A DNA stretch of 64,000 nt from an uncultured Eubacteriales bacterium (GTDB taxonomy: Bacteria; Bacillota; Clostridia; Lachnospirales; Lachnospiraceae), in contig OMXJ01000002.1 in NCBI GenBank assembly GCA_900315015.1, positions 1-64,000 on the forward strand. Reading direction: 5' to 3'. The position numbers and the translations under genes are program-made. Within the stretch, counting starts at the first letter, position 1. The number at the start of each line of letters is the position of its first letter. The notes under the pieces are model-generated. The model did not search any database, was not told the origin of the DNA, and worked only from the letters and a program-made list of their open reading frames with translations. Below are positions 51,644-60,250 of the stretch, one piece after another.

Positions 51644-53218
51644 TTACTGCTTTACAAAGTAAACTCTGCTCATATCCTGAACATATACAGGATAGAAGGT
51701 ATAACCTGAAAGCTTCTTTGATACAGCAACAATAAGTGATGGATCCTGAATATATGCTGAAGCTGCATCATTTGTAAGGATTTCCTGAAGCTTCTTATAA
51801 TCTTCTACCTTCTTATTGTCATCTGTCTCAGCTACTGCTGAAGCGAAGAGTGTATCATACTCTGAATTATTATAATTGATGAAATTGCCTGATGCTGTTG
51901 AAGCGTAACGCTTTAATACATCACTAGGTGCAAGGTCTGCATCAAGACCGATGATAGTTGTTTCAAAGTTTCTTCCCTTGTAAACTTCATCGAGCCATGT
52001 AGCCCACTCAACAAGACTGATAGTTGCATTGATGCCTACTTCTTTGAGCTGTTCTACAAGTACCTGTGCTGTATCTACATGGAACTGATAATTTGATGGA
52101 ACTGTGATTGTTATATCAAAGCCATCTGGATAACCTGCATCTGAAAGAAGCTGCTTTGCCTTAGCTACATCTTTAGCATAAGTATTAACTGTATCAGCAT
52201 TGTAATACTTTTCGAAGCCTGCGAACATACCTGTTCCGATTACTGTGCCCTTGCCTGCAGCAACCATGTCAAGCACGCCCTGTCTGTCAATAGCATAGCA
52301 GATAGCCTGACGAATACGGATATCATCAAGTGGCTTTACTGTGTTGTTAAGGAAAAGAGCCTGTACAAGGTTCATGTTACCTACTTCGATATTATAATTC
52401 TCTGTAAGCTGATCTGCCTGATCTGCTGTAAGATATGGGAATACATCGATTGTGCCAGCTAAAAGCTGTGTGAAGGCTGCATCAGTATCAGATGTAATCT
52501 TGAAGGTAACCTTATCAAGATATGCCGGGGTTCCATAGTAATCAGCAAACTTTTCCATTACTACTGAGCTTGCCTCTGTATATGAAACGAACTTGAATGG
52601 GCCTGCACCAACTGGTGATTCAGACTGCTTTGTGTAATCATCTGGGATAATGGCAAATGTAAGATATCCAAGAAGCTCTGTATTTGGTGCTGAAAGTGTA
52701 AGAGTTACAGTTTCCTTACCATCCTCAGTTGTTCCCTTTTCAACACTTGTTAAAGTAGAAAGTGCTGACTCATGCTTTACTGATGCATCAGGGCTGCCAT
52801 CAAGACCCGATACTCTCTTTACAGAATATACAACATCATCTGCATTGAGCTCTGTTCCATTGTGGAACTTTACGCCCTGTCTGATAACAAAGGTATAAAC
52901 TGTACCATCTTCATTAACTGTATAGCTTTCTGCAATCGCTGGAACAAGGTCTCCATCTGGAGTAACCTTTACAAGTCCATCGAACATATTAAATAAAATT
53001 TCACCAGTACCTGCTGCTGTGTACTTGTGTGGATCTAAGTTGTCGATATCATTTGTGACACCTACAACAATTTCTCCGCCCTGCTGGATCTCATTTTCAG
53101 GTGCAGCGCCTGAATTTGCCTTTGTTGTTGCATTCTGGTCATTTTTCTTGCCACAGCTTGCAAAAATCGCTGAAACTACAAGAATACATGCCATAAGAAC
53201 CGCTAATTTCTTTTTCAT
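51644..53218 (-). CDS. Peptide ABC transporter substrate-binding lipoprotein
   Basis: 524 residues of the DppA/OppA family (SBP_bac_5). The signal peptide ends with lipobox IFASC, so Cys22 is the lipid anchor. Family motifs are GEIVVGVTNDIDNLDPHKY near the start, FVIRQGVKFHNGTELNADDVVYSVKR and IRQAICYAIDRQGVLD. It captures peptides outside the membrane for the DppBC channel. It is the first gene of the operon, with a promoter at 53293-53321. Confidence 0.94.
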   Translation of the reverse strand: MKKKLAVLMACILVVSAIFASCGKKNDQNATTKANSGAAPENEIQQGGEIVVGVTNDIDNLDPHKYTAAGTGEILFNMFDGLVKVTPDGDLVPAIAESYTVNEDGTVYTFVIRQGVKFHNGTELNADDVVYSVKRVSGLDGSPDASVKHESALSTLTSVEKGTTEDGKETVTLTLSAPNTELLGYLTFAIIPDDYTKQSESPVGAGPFKFVSYTEASSVVMEKFADYYGTPAYLDKVTFKITSDTDAAFTQLLAGTIDVFPYLTADQADQLTENYNIEVGNMNLVQALFLNNTVKPLDDIRIRQAICYAIDRQGVLDMVAAGKGTVIGTGMFAGFEKYYNADTVNTYAKDVAKAKQLLSDAGYPDGFDITITVPSNYQFHVDTAQVLVEQLKEVGINATISLVEWATWLDEVYKGRNFETTIIGLDADLAPSDVLKRYASTASGNFINYNNSEYDTLFASAVAETDDNKKVEDYKKLQEILTNDAASAYIQDPSLIVAVSKKLSGYTFYPVYVQDMSRVYFVKQ

Positions 53219-53292
53219 AATATTCCTCTTCCCGGCCTAAGCCAAAATATTTTATCAGTCATGCTTCTCTATCGATAGCTGCTGACACGCAT

Positions 53293-53321
53293 ATAATAAT
53301 ACAACTTTTTTTAAAATTCAA
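53293..53321 (-). promoter_or_regulatory. Promoter of the peptide-importer operon
   Basis: TTGAAT (53316-53321), 17-bp spacer, TATTAT (53293-53298). It lies just after the rho stop at 53372. Confidence 0.7.
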
Positions 53322-53371
53322 TATTTAATTATTATAAAAATCGAAAATCGTCAAAAATTATAATAAACTAG

Positions 53372-55528
53372 CTAATTTAGCGGCTTTTGTTGTTTCATTT
53401 TCTGAATTAGTTCTTCGTTACTTGAGGTATAAGAGAAAAGATTAATCACCTTTTCAATCGCCTCCTCAGCCTTTGCTCCTATTACAGCCCTTCTTATTCT
53501 TAAATTCACTGCTGCCTCTTCCTCTGTAAGAAGAAGATCATCTCTTCTGGTGCTTGATTTTGCTAGATCTATTGCAGGGAATATTCTTCTCTCTGAAAGA
53601 TTTCTATTTAAAACAAGCTCCATATTACCAGTACCCTTAAATTCCTCATACACAACATCATCCATTCTGCTGCCTGTTTCAACAAGTGCAGTTGCAAGTA
53701 TTGTAAGAGAGCCTCCCTCGCGCATATTTCTAGCTGCACCAAAGAAACGCTTTGGACTATAGAGCGCTGCCGGGTCAAGTCCGCCTGAAAGAGTTCTTCC
53801 GCTTGGTGTAACTGTAAGGTTATAGGCTCTTGCAAGTCTCGTTATTGAGTCAAGAAGAATGATTACATCCTTCTTTGATTCTACTATTCTCTTTGCATGC
53901 TCAATAACCATCTCTGATACTTTTTTATGATGGTCTGGAAGCTCATCAAATGTCGAATAAATAACTTCTACATTATCTCCCTTTATGGATTCCTTCATAT
54001 CGGTAACTTCCTCAGGTCTCTCGTCAATAAGAAGGATTATTATATACATCTCAGGATGATTTTTCTGTATGGCTCCGGCTACCTGCTTCATGAGCGTAGT
54101 TTTTCCGGCCTTTGGCTGAGAAACTATCATTCCTCTTTGTCCCTTTCCTATAGGTGATAAAAGATCCATCATTCTCATTGAAGCCGGGCACCCCGGTGTC
54201 TCAAGATGAATTCTTTCCTTCGGGAATATAGGAGTAAGATTTTCAAACTTTGGTCTTCTTAAGGTTTCTGCTATGGTAAGTCCGTTTACTGTCTGAACAT
54301 ACACCAGCGCTCCGTATTTTTCAGTTCCTCTTACACGTGAAACGCCCTTTATCATGTCTCCGTTTCTTAGGCCTAAGCGTTTTATCGTCTGTACACTTAC
54401 ATATACGTCATCAGTTCCTGGTAAATAATTGCTGTTTCTAAGGAAGCCAAAGCCATCAGGCATTATCTCTAACACACCAGTCTTTATGGTATCAAACTCA
54501 TTCATTACAAACTGACCGTCTGAGGTGGTATGTCTTTCATTTTCATTCCTGCTAGCCTCTTCTGTGCCTTGCTCATATGTATTCATATCATCTTCTCTCT
54601 TATAGGTATCTGCAGGCATTTCTTCCCTTTTAACTTCGGTTTTATATTCAGCTTTTAAATCAGCTTTAACATCGGCTTTACCTTCATAATTATCATTTTT
54701 TATGGCATCAGTTCTCTTTACATAATTTTTCTTAACTTCATTTCTCTTATAATCGTTTCTATTGTCATCACTTTTCTTATAATCAGTTCTATTATCTTCG
54801 CTTTTCTTATAATCTGTTCTATTATCTTCGCTTTTCTTATAATCTGTTCTATTATCTTCGCTTTTCTTATAATTAATCCTCTTATCTTCAGCTTTATCAG
54901 GTGCCCCTGGGCCTGCTTTAGCCTCTATGGCTTCATTTTTTATTTCACCGCTCTTTATAACAGAGCTCTTTGGGATGCCATCCTTTTGGACATCGTCATT
55001 TTTTTCACCTAGCTTTATATCTGCGGCTTTTTGGTCTACGGCCTTTTTATCAGCTTCCTTTTTATTTACTGCCTTTTTTTCAGCTTCCTTTTTATCTGCC
55101 GCCTTTTTATCAGCTTCCTTTTTATTTACTGCCTTTTTTTCAGCTTCCTTTTTATCTGCCGTCTTTTTATCAGCTTCCTTTTTATTTACTGCCTTTTTTT
55201 CAGCTTCCTTTTTATCTGCCGCCTTTTTATCAGCTTCCTTTTTATCTGCTGCCTTTTTTTCAGCTTCCTTTTTATCAGCTTCCTTTTTATTTACTGCCTT
55301 TTTTTCAGCTTCCTTTTTATCTGCAGCCTTTTTATGGGATTCCTTTTTATCCGCCGCCTTTTTATTTACAGCTTTTTCTTCTGATTTAGCACCACCGCTC
55401 ATTTCAGAAATCAGTGAAACAAGCTCTGTCTTTCTTTTTGCAGAAATATTCTTGATTCCTAATTCCTTCGCAATATTCTTTAATTCTACTGATGATAATG
55501 ATGATAAATCTTCTGCCTTATAGTTCAT
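53372..55528 (-). CDS. rho: Transcription termination factor Rho with a long charged insert
   Basis: 718 residues, about 300 more than E. coli Rho (419). Residues 1-50 are the Rho N-terminal SAP-like helices (LSSVELKNIAKELGIKNIS). Residues about 51-170 are almost wholly KKEADKKAADKKEAEKKAVN-type repeats, and about 219-276 are DNRTDYKKSE repeats. The RNA-binding cold-shock domain starts near 345 (GVLEIMPDGFGFLRN). The ATPase has PKAGKTT near 472, ILLDSITRLARAYN and GGLDPAALYSPKRFFGAARN. All core motifs look intact, so it should be functional. Rho inserts are known in Bacteroides and Actinobacteria; this one is predicted disordered and strongly charged. AAAGGAGA precedes the ATG. Confidence 0.96.
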   Translation of the reverse strand: MNYKAEDLSSLSSVELKNIAKELGIKNISAKRKTELVSLISEMSGGAKSEEKAVNKKAADKKESHKKAADKKEAEKKAVNKKEADKKEAEKKAADKKEADKKAADKKEAEKKAVNKKEADKKTADKKEAEKKAVNKKEADKKAADKKEAEKKAVNKKEADKKAVDQKAADIKLGEKNDDVQKDGIPKSSVIKSGEIKNEAIEAKAGPGAPDKAEDKRINYKKSEDNRTDYKKSEDNRTDYKKSEDNRTDYKKSDDNRNDYKRNEVKKNYVKRTDAIKNDNYEGKADVKADLKAEYKTEVKREEMPADTYKREDDMNTYEQGTEEASRNENERHTTSDGQFVMNEFDTIKTGVLEIMPDGFGFLRNSNYLPGTDDVYVSVQTIKRLGLRNGDMIKGVSRVRGTEKYGALVYVQTVNGLTIAETLRRPKFENLTPIFPKERIHLETPGCPASMRMMDLLSPIGKGQRGMIVSQPKAGKTTLMKQVAGAIQKNHPEMYIIILLIDERPEEVTDMKESIKGDNVEVIYSTFDELPDHHKKVSEMVIEHAKRIVESKKDVIILLDSITRLARAYNLTVTPSGRTLSGGLDPAALYSPKRFFGAARNMREGGSLTILATALVETGSRMDDVVYEEFKGTGNMELVLNRNLSERRIFPAIDLAKSSTRRDDLLLTEEEAAVNLRIRRAVIGAKAEEAIEKVINLFSYTSSNEELIQKMKQQKPLN
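54720..54890 (-). repeat. 30-bp coding repeats in rho
   Basis: The 30-bp unit coding DNRTDYKKSE is repeated about four to five times almost identically. Confidence 0.9.
55030..55380 (-). repeat. 60-bp coding repeats in rho
   Basis: Units of about 60 bp built from CAGCTTCCTTTTTATC-like pieces encode KKEADKKAADKKEAEKKAVN; five partial or full copies are visible, some of altered length but in frame. Confidence 0.9.
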
Positions 55529-55821
55529 ATGTTTTCTCCTTTTGTGCTGATATTCCCTCTTTTTATGCTTTTCTTTGAGTTTTTACAATGCGCCTCTATG
55601 CATGTTTTTTCCTTGCGCCATTTTGCAGTTTTAAAGAGCCCACATAGCCTTCGCCCTCACGCCTTACTTAATTTTTAGCATAAATTCAGAACAACAGACT
55701 ATAGCAAGGCAAGGCCTGTTTTACAGGCCATCCTTGCTGATAAATTATTAATTTAAATTATGGGATTCATTAATTGAAAAACACCAATATAGATTTTTAT
55801 TAAAACCTTAATGAGTATATA
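55529..55821 (-). promoter_or_regulatory. rho upstream region with hairpin
   Basis: The gap holds a long imperfect hairpin at 55703-55738 (AGCAAGG with CCTTGCT and inner GGCCTG with CAGGCC) without a good T-tract. A weak TTGTAA/TAAAAA pair lies near 55560-55590. rho genes are often autoregulated, but nothing here proves it. No gene is seen. Confidence 0.4.
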
Positions 55822-57579
55822 TTAACTCATAATGTCCTCAGATGTCAATTCATAATTTGAAAGAACCTTTGCAAAGGTCCTAAAATGCTTGTAATGAAAG
55901 ATATTCCATTGTACCATCTTATCTATTGATGATAACATTAAAACAGACGGAATATCATTAATACCCTTAAATCTAACTAGAATGAAGGATAAGATACCGT
56001 ATTCCTCAAACTCCTTTTTAGCTCTGACTGCCGTGTCTGGAAGGCTCTTTAAAAGATTTACAGTCAAAAAATCCCTTCCGCTTATAGTAAGTTCTAATAG
56101 TTCTTCTCTTACTATTTCCTCTACGGCTTTAATTACCTTTTCCTTTCCTATTCTTACACTTCCTGCATCTATTCTGTATTTTAATGGATCGCCAGAAAAA
56201 ATCATGACGTTGTCAATTCCAAATACAGAGGTAAAATCTCCAAGAAGATTGCTCAGCTCCGGCTTTCTGATTCTGCTGACAGAATCTAGCATTTCTATTA
56301 TCACCTCACCTGGCTCTATGCTCTCTCTGTCCTTCATGGCGCTTGAGTTCATGTTTTGATTAAGTATCGCCTCAAGCGGTGCGTGCTTTGAAGGTGTATA
56401 AATAATATACCTGTTTCTTCCCTTTGCCTTAGCAAGATACAAGCAGTAATCCGCAACTGTAAATAAATCGTTGTAATTATCAGCATTTTCTGGATATTCA
56501 GCGCTTCCTATCGAAACTGACAGCGGCGAATTATCCGGATAACCTACGCCCGGGAAAGTTGCCGATACTAGATTCTTGATATTTCTAAATATATATCTTA
56601 AATCATCCTCAGTTTTATAATCGTCGAGCACAACCACAAACTCATCTCCGCCGAATCTTCCTACAACGCCCTTATTGCCGATTTCATCAGATATAATCGA
56701 AGCTATTCTCTTTATTACCTTATCACCAAATTGATGGCCAAAGGTATCATTTACATGCTTAAAAAAGTCTATGTCAATGATTGCAAGGGCTATACGTCCG
56801 CCGTCAGGCATCGAGGTCTTTTCCATGGCTATTCTAGTTATTTCAGCCTTATTCAAAAGTCCTGTAAGAGCGTCATTTAAGAGCCCTCTATTATACTTCT
56901 TTCCTATTACCTCTTCTGTCTGAAGTGAACATACTATTATTTCTCTCTCACCATGATAAATGGTCATTCCCTCTATTATAGTTGTAGTAATGGTTTTTTC
57001 TGAATTTATAAGATTATCATCTATCGCTATTGAAAAATGTCCATTTCTTGATTTCACATTATTAACAAAGGCATCTATTTCAGCGCCTTTGCTTTTCGTC
57101 GTTTTTTCCTTCATCGCCCTTTGAAGCTCATCAAAGGTAAAGTTTCCGCTCTCGTAAAAGGTTCCCTCAGCATTATAAAAAACCACGCTTTCATCTGAAG
57201 GGTCATAGACAAAATACACTCCCATGCTCATCTTAAGCATGGCCCGCAGATTAATTATTTCATCAATCTGCCTGATATTTTTCACCATCATATCATCAAG
57301 AGATACCATTTCAAATTTAATATAACTATTATTAATGTCCGTAATCCTAAGAGCATATTTCTTCCTTGCTGTCGAAGTCCTTATAGCCACATAGAACCAA
57401 TCCTTCGTTTTTTTTTCAATACTATCAAGGAATTCTTTTCTATCATCTTCATCCATATAATCCTCAATCGGCTTATACAGATTATCATCAATAAAATCAA
57501 TAGCCACACTGTCTCCAGACAAGAACAGGTGATTCTTACTATCAATAGTAATAGAATGAATATTGTTAACACTTACCAT
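55822..57579 (-). CDS. GGDEF-domain protein, predicted diguanylate cyclase
   Basis: 585 residues. Residues 1-215 are a sensor-like region of unknown fold. The cyclase domain (about 230-395) has DALTGLLNK, DIDFFKHVNDTFGH and an intact RFGGDEFVV site near 311. No RxxD inhibitory site is seen five residues before GGDEF. The C-terminal 185 residues (400-585) form another domain, perhaps regulatory. No membrane segment is predicted, so it should be cytosolic. It probably makes cyclic di-GMP. It is the third gene after HAD-HD and the small protein (56-nt gap). Confidence 0.88.
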   Translation of the reverse strand: MVSVNNIHSITIDSKNHLFLSGDSVAIDFIDDNLYKPIEDYMDEDDRKEFLDSIEKKTKDWFYVAIRTSTARKKYALRITDINNSYIKFEMVSLDDMMVKNIRQIDEIINLRAMLKMSMGVYFVYDPSDESVVFYNAEGTFYESGNFTFDELQRAMKEKTTKSKGAEIDAFVNNVKSRNGHFSIAIDDNLINSEKTITTTIIEGMTIYHGEREIIVCSLQTEEVIGKKYNRGLLNDALTGLLNKAEITRIAMEKTSMPDGGRIALAIIDIDFFKHVNDTFGHQFGDKVIKRIASIISDEIGNKGVVGRFGGDEFVVVLDDYKTEDDLRYIFRNIKNLVSATFPGVGYPDNSPLSVSIGSAEYPENADNYNDLFTVADYCLYLAKAKGRNRYIIYTPSKHAPLEAILNQNMNSSAMKDRESIEPGEVIIEMLDSVSRIRKPELSNLLGDFTSVFGIDNVMIFSGDPLKYRIDAGSVRIGKEKVIKAVEEIVREELLELTISGRDFLTVNLLKSLPDTAVRAKKEFEEYGILSFILVRFKGINDIPSVLMLSSIDKMVQWNIFHYKHFRTFAKVLSNYELTSEDIMS

Positions 57580-57635
57580 ACCAGAACCAGCTCCTTATTT
57601 CACACAAATAATCCTAATAACCTAGTATACATCTT

Positions 57636-57824
57636 TTATGCGTGAAGATGGTACTTTCTTACATAAGCCATAAATTCCTCTGTAGAAAGCTTCAGCATCT
57701 TTGCCGCACTATCTCTCGTCTTCAGATGATTTTTTATAAGTGAACAAGCAAGACTCACCTGATCAAATGACGGTCCCTTATCATTTTCGTCGGTAGCATT
57801 ATCATAATTATCCTGTAATCCCAT
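57636..57824 (-). CDS. Small protein of unknown function, coupled to the HAD-HD gene
   Basis: 62 residues. It starts 4 nt after the HAD-HD stop, with AGGTAG of that stop region as ribosome site. The first third is acidic and polar; the second half is a predicted helical segment DSAAKMLKLSTEEFMAYVRKYHLHA, like a small helix-turn-helix. No family recognised. Coding is supported by the tight position between two real genes on the same strand. Confidence 0.6.
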   Translation of the reverse strand: MGLQDNYDNATDENDKGPSFDQVSLACSLIKNHLKTRDSAAKMLKLSTEEFMAYVRKYHLHA

Positions 57825-57828
57825 ACTT

Positions 57829-59301
57829 CTACCTCATCTTCTCTTTAATTTTACTCCTTATGACTTCAAGCTTTTCATTTGTCTCTTCATTTTGAGACTT
57901 AAAGGAGAGCATCCTTTCAAGATATCCTTCTGCTGCTGTTATTTCATAGCTTATAGGATAAACTAAGCCCCACACAAGTGAAATATGCCCCACAAGGCTA
58001 TCTATTGCACTTTTCCTATATGCCTTTAGTACAGTCTCCTCATTCAAAAAGCTCTCCATCACCTTGTCCGTAATGTTGCTCTTTAATAGTTCCTCTTTAG
58101 TTACTCCGTATATATCCTCTGGCGAAAACAGCGTATTCACCTTTAATATGTCAATTTTATCAGCATCTCTTAATATATTACAATAATTTTTTGTTTCTTC
58201 ATCAAGTCCTTCATCTATTTCAAATTTATTATGATTTCTAATTGAGGTTTCAAGTAGATACATCATTCTCTCATCCTGCAGCTTTTCATCCATAAATTTA
58301 TTTATGAGAGGAGCTGACTCATCAAATAACAGATCTGCTCCAAGCTTTGCATGATCAACAGATACCGCATCGTTAAAGGTATGATATCTTCTTACCTGCT
58401 CGAATCTTCCTACATCATGAAGCATTCCCGATAGCCATGCAAGATCTCTGTCAAACCCTGCCCTCCATCCTATTACTTCAGCAAGCGCTGCCACTCTGTA
58501 GGTATGCTCTATCTTTAGTAATATTTTAGGATCCTTTGAATTATAGGCATCTGTATATTCCCTGAAGAAATCCCTTACCGCCTGTCTATCGATAAATGCA
58601 CTATATTTATGCTCTCTCATATGAGGTGCCTGCCTATTTCCCGAAAAATTAATTTCAATAAGGATGTCAATTATTTTATCAAGGCTTTCTACTATCCTAT
58701 TAGTAAGCTTCTTAGTTTCTTCATCTATAATGATTGTATCCGGAATGTGTACTACATACATTCCACCAGCAGCTCCTGCCTTTATTCCATTAATGCTATC
58801 TTCTACAACTATGCATTCTTCAGGATTTAGTCCCATTTTTGCAGCTGCATCAAGAAAGATATCAGGTGCCGGCTTTCCATTCTTTACCTCATCACCGTAA
58901 GAAACTGCAGCTAGCTTATCATATATTCCTATGCATTTAAGAGACCTTTGAGCACTTTCCCTTCTTGTGGAGGTTGCAACTGCACATTTGATATCATTTT
59001 TTTCACAGAATTCAAACAGGTCATATAATCCCTTTTTAGTTACTATGCCTTCCTTTTCACGCACTTTATAGCAATACTGCGTTCTATATTCCCTAGCTTT
59101 TAAATAATCCAATCTGCCCTTAAAATAATCATCAAATATTTTTTTGATGGACTCATTATTACTGCCTTTAAAGCTGTCTATAAGAGAATCCGGGATTTCC
59201 TCCCCCATTTTTTCGCCTGCATACTTCCAGCCTGCAATGGATGGCCTCTCAGAATCAATAAGAACTCCGTCCATATCAAAAATAATGCCTTTAATCTTCA
59301 T
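57829..59301 (-). CDS. HAD phosphatase fused to an HD domain
   Basis: 490 residues. Residues 1-215 are a beta-phosphoglucomutase-type HAD phosphatase: FDMDGVLIDSE (Asp nucleophile and acid), ATSTRR, and KPAPDIFLDAA with VVEDSINGIKAG. Residues about 265-400 are an HD domain: HTYRVAALAE, HDVGRFEQ, DHAKLGADLL and RNHNKFEI. HAD and HD are both phosphohydrolase folds; the fusion suggests two successive steps on one substrate, or a regulatory HD. It is upstream of a small protein and a diguanylate cyclase, so a nucleotide-signalling link is possible but unproven. Its promoter is preceded by a 14-bp tandem repeat array. Confidence 0.87.
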   Translation of the reverse strand: MKIKGIIFDMDGVLIDSERPSIAGWKYAGEKMGEEIPDSLIDSFKGSNNESIKKIFDDYFKGRLDYLKAREYRTQYCYKVREKEGIVTKKGLYDLFEFCEKNDIKCAVATSTRRESAQRSLKCIGIYDKLAAVSYGDEVKNGKPAPDIFLDAAAKMGLNPEECIVVEDSINGIKAGAAGGMYVVHIPDTIIIDEETKKLTNRIVESLDKIIDILIEINFSGNRQAPHMREHKYSAFIDRQAVRDFFREYTDAYNSKDPKILLKIEHTYRVAALAEVIGWRAGFDRDLAWLSGMLHDVGRFEQVRRYHTFNDAVSVDHAKLGADLLFDESAPLINKFMDEKLQDERMMYLLETSIRNHNKFEIDEGLDEETKNYCNILRDADKIDILKVNTLFSPEDIYGVTKEELLKSNITDKVMESFLNEETVLKAYRKSAIDSLVGHISLVWGLVYPISYEITAAEGYLERMLSFKSQNEETNEKLEVIRSKIKEKMR

Positions 59302-59330
59302 CTTGCATACTCCATAGTAAATTAATTATA

Positions 59331-59359
59331 ATTATATTATAAAATTATTATCATTGCAA
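59331..59359 (-). promoter_or_regulatory. Promoter of the HAD-HD/GGDEF operon
   Basis: TTGCAA (59354-59359), 17-bp spacer, TATAAT (59331-59336). Confidence 0.7.
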
Positions 59360-59378
59360 CATTTTTTTGCCTTTTATA

Positions 59379-59490
59379 TCCAAATATGTATGTCCAAATA
59401 CGTATATCCAAATACGTATATCCAAATACGTATATCCAAATACGTATATCCAAATATGTATATCCAAATATGTATATCCAAATATGTACA
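59379..59490 (-). repeat. Eight tandem 14-bp repeats upstream of the HAD-HD promoter
   Basis: Units of TCCAAATACGTATA (or TATGTAT variants) start every 14 bp from 59379 to 59477. Each contains the near-palindrome ATACGTAT. The array ends 20 bp upstream of the -35 box. Confidence 0.95.
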
Positions 59491-59507
59491 TACTTTCCAA
59501 AAAGATA

Positions 59508-59738
59508 CTATTGCTCTTTTTTATTTAGCGTTATGCTCTTTCCCTTTTCTTCTAAAAGCACTACGTCGCCCTCATTTATGTTTTTTGCATACAATTCCTT
59601 GTCTAAATAAGGAATTGCATCAATACTCCCATCTTTAAGGCTTTTAAGTTTTACAAGTACCTTGCCGCCCTCATTATCTGGTCTTCCTTCACAGCCAAAA
59701 TCCATCTCATCTATTCTTATTACTTCATACTCGTCCAT
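59508..59738 (-). CDS. Small conserved-looking protein, unknown function
   Basis: 76 residues, second of two small genes (1 nt after the first). MDEYEVIRIDEMDFGCEGRPDNEGGKVLVKL suggests a small beta-rich, possibly OB-like fold, with KNINEGDVVLLEEKG near the end. No family recognised. GAAGGAATATT precedes the ATG, and the coding pattern fits. Confidence 0.65.
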   Translation of the reverse strand: MDEYEVIRIDEMDFGCEGRPDNEGGKVLVKLKSLKDGSIDAIPYLDKELYAKNINEGDVVLLEEKGKSITLNKKEQ

Positions 59739-59739
59739 T

Positions 59740-59964
59740 TTAATATTCCTTCTTTAAATCCTTTTCATCTACTGCATATCTTTCAAGAAACTCATAAAGA
59801 TCCTTATTATCCCTAATGAACATTACCTCTCTAAAGGAGCTGTCTTCTAAGCTCTTAAAGCCTGCAACCTGCTCTCCGTTACAGATGCTTGCCCTTATTA
59901 TTGGGCGCTCTTTTGTCTTATCATATGGAGTTACCTCAAACTGCTTTTTCTTTTTTCCGAACAT
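59740..59964 (-). CDS. Small basic-then-acidic protein, unknown function
   Basis: 74 residues. It starts MFGKKKKQFEV and contains RPIIRASICNGEQVAGF and a helix DNKDLYEFLERYAVDEKDL. AAAAGGAGG is well placed. Promoter at 59996-60025. No membrane segment or known motif. It forms a two-gene unit with the next small gene. Confidence 0.7.
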   Translation of the reverse strand: MFGKKKKQFEVTPYDKTKERPIIRASICNGEQVAGFKSLEDSSFREVMFIRDNKDLYEFLERYAVDEKDLKKEY

Positions 59965-59995
59965 AAGAACCTCCTTTTACATTTTTTATACTTCT

Positions 59996-60025
59996 ATTAT
60001 AATCAATAGACAGCTCGGCTGTCAA
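59996..60025 (-). promoter_or_regulatory. Promoter of the two small genes, with palindrome over the -35 box
   Basis: TTGACA (60020-60025), 18-bp spacer, TATAAT (59996-60001). GACAGC (60009-60014) and GCTGTC (60018-60023) are inverted around TCG and overlap the -35 and spacer, as a repressor site would. Confidence 0.75.
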
Positions 60026-60135
60026 CAATTATAAAAATGTTGTATCTATTTCCTTTATAAACGTCACTTTATAATCATTTTCCATTTATTAACATAAAAT
60101 TTTATTACAATTTTACTATTATTTTTTATAACCTG

Positions 60136-60144
60136 TGTTATAAT
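60136..60144 (+). promoter_or_regulatory. Extended -10 promoter of the MacB-like exporter
   Basis: TGTTATAAT gives a TGn extended -10 with TATAAT at 60139-60144. No good -35 is seen. Confidence 0.6.
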
Positions 60145-60152
60145 ACTGATAA

Positions 60153-60228
60153 TTTTATCTAAGAGGCTTTATTTTAAGAGACCAGCTTAGTTCATTTCTG
60201 GTAGGCCTTTTTAAACAATAAGATAAAA
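60153..60228 (+). promoter_or_regulatory. Structured leader of the MacB-like exporter
   Basis: TTTTATCT (60153-60160) and AGATAAAA (60221-60228) can close a region holding AGGC/GCCT and ACCAG/CTGGT stems (60164-60208), after which five T occur (60208-60212). It resembles an attenuator but the stems are short. Confidence 0.4.
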
Positions 60229-60250
60229 ATAAAAAAGAAAGGTGAATCTA

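Noticed and set aside
54927-55523. Phe/Ser/Ala-rich frame antisense to rho
   Set aside because: It is the complement of the Lys/Glu/Ala repeats; no ribosome site or promoter supports it.
59379-59490. Possible CRISPR array
   Set aside because: The 14-bp units abut without spacers; this is a simple tandem repeat.
59354-59638. Plus-strand frame of YIQIRISKYVYPN repeats
   Set aside because: It is produced by the 14-bp tandem array, overlaps a real minus-strand gene and has no ribosome site.
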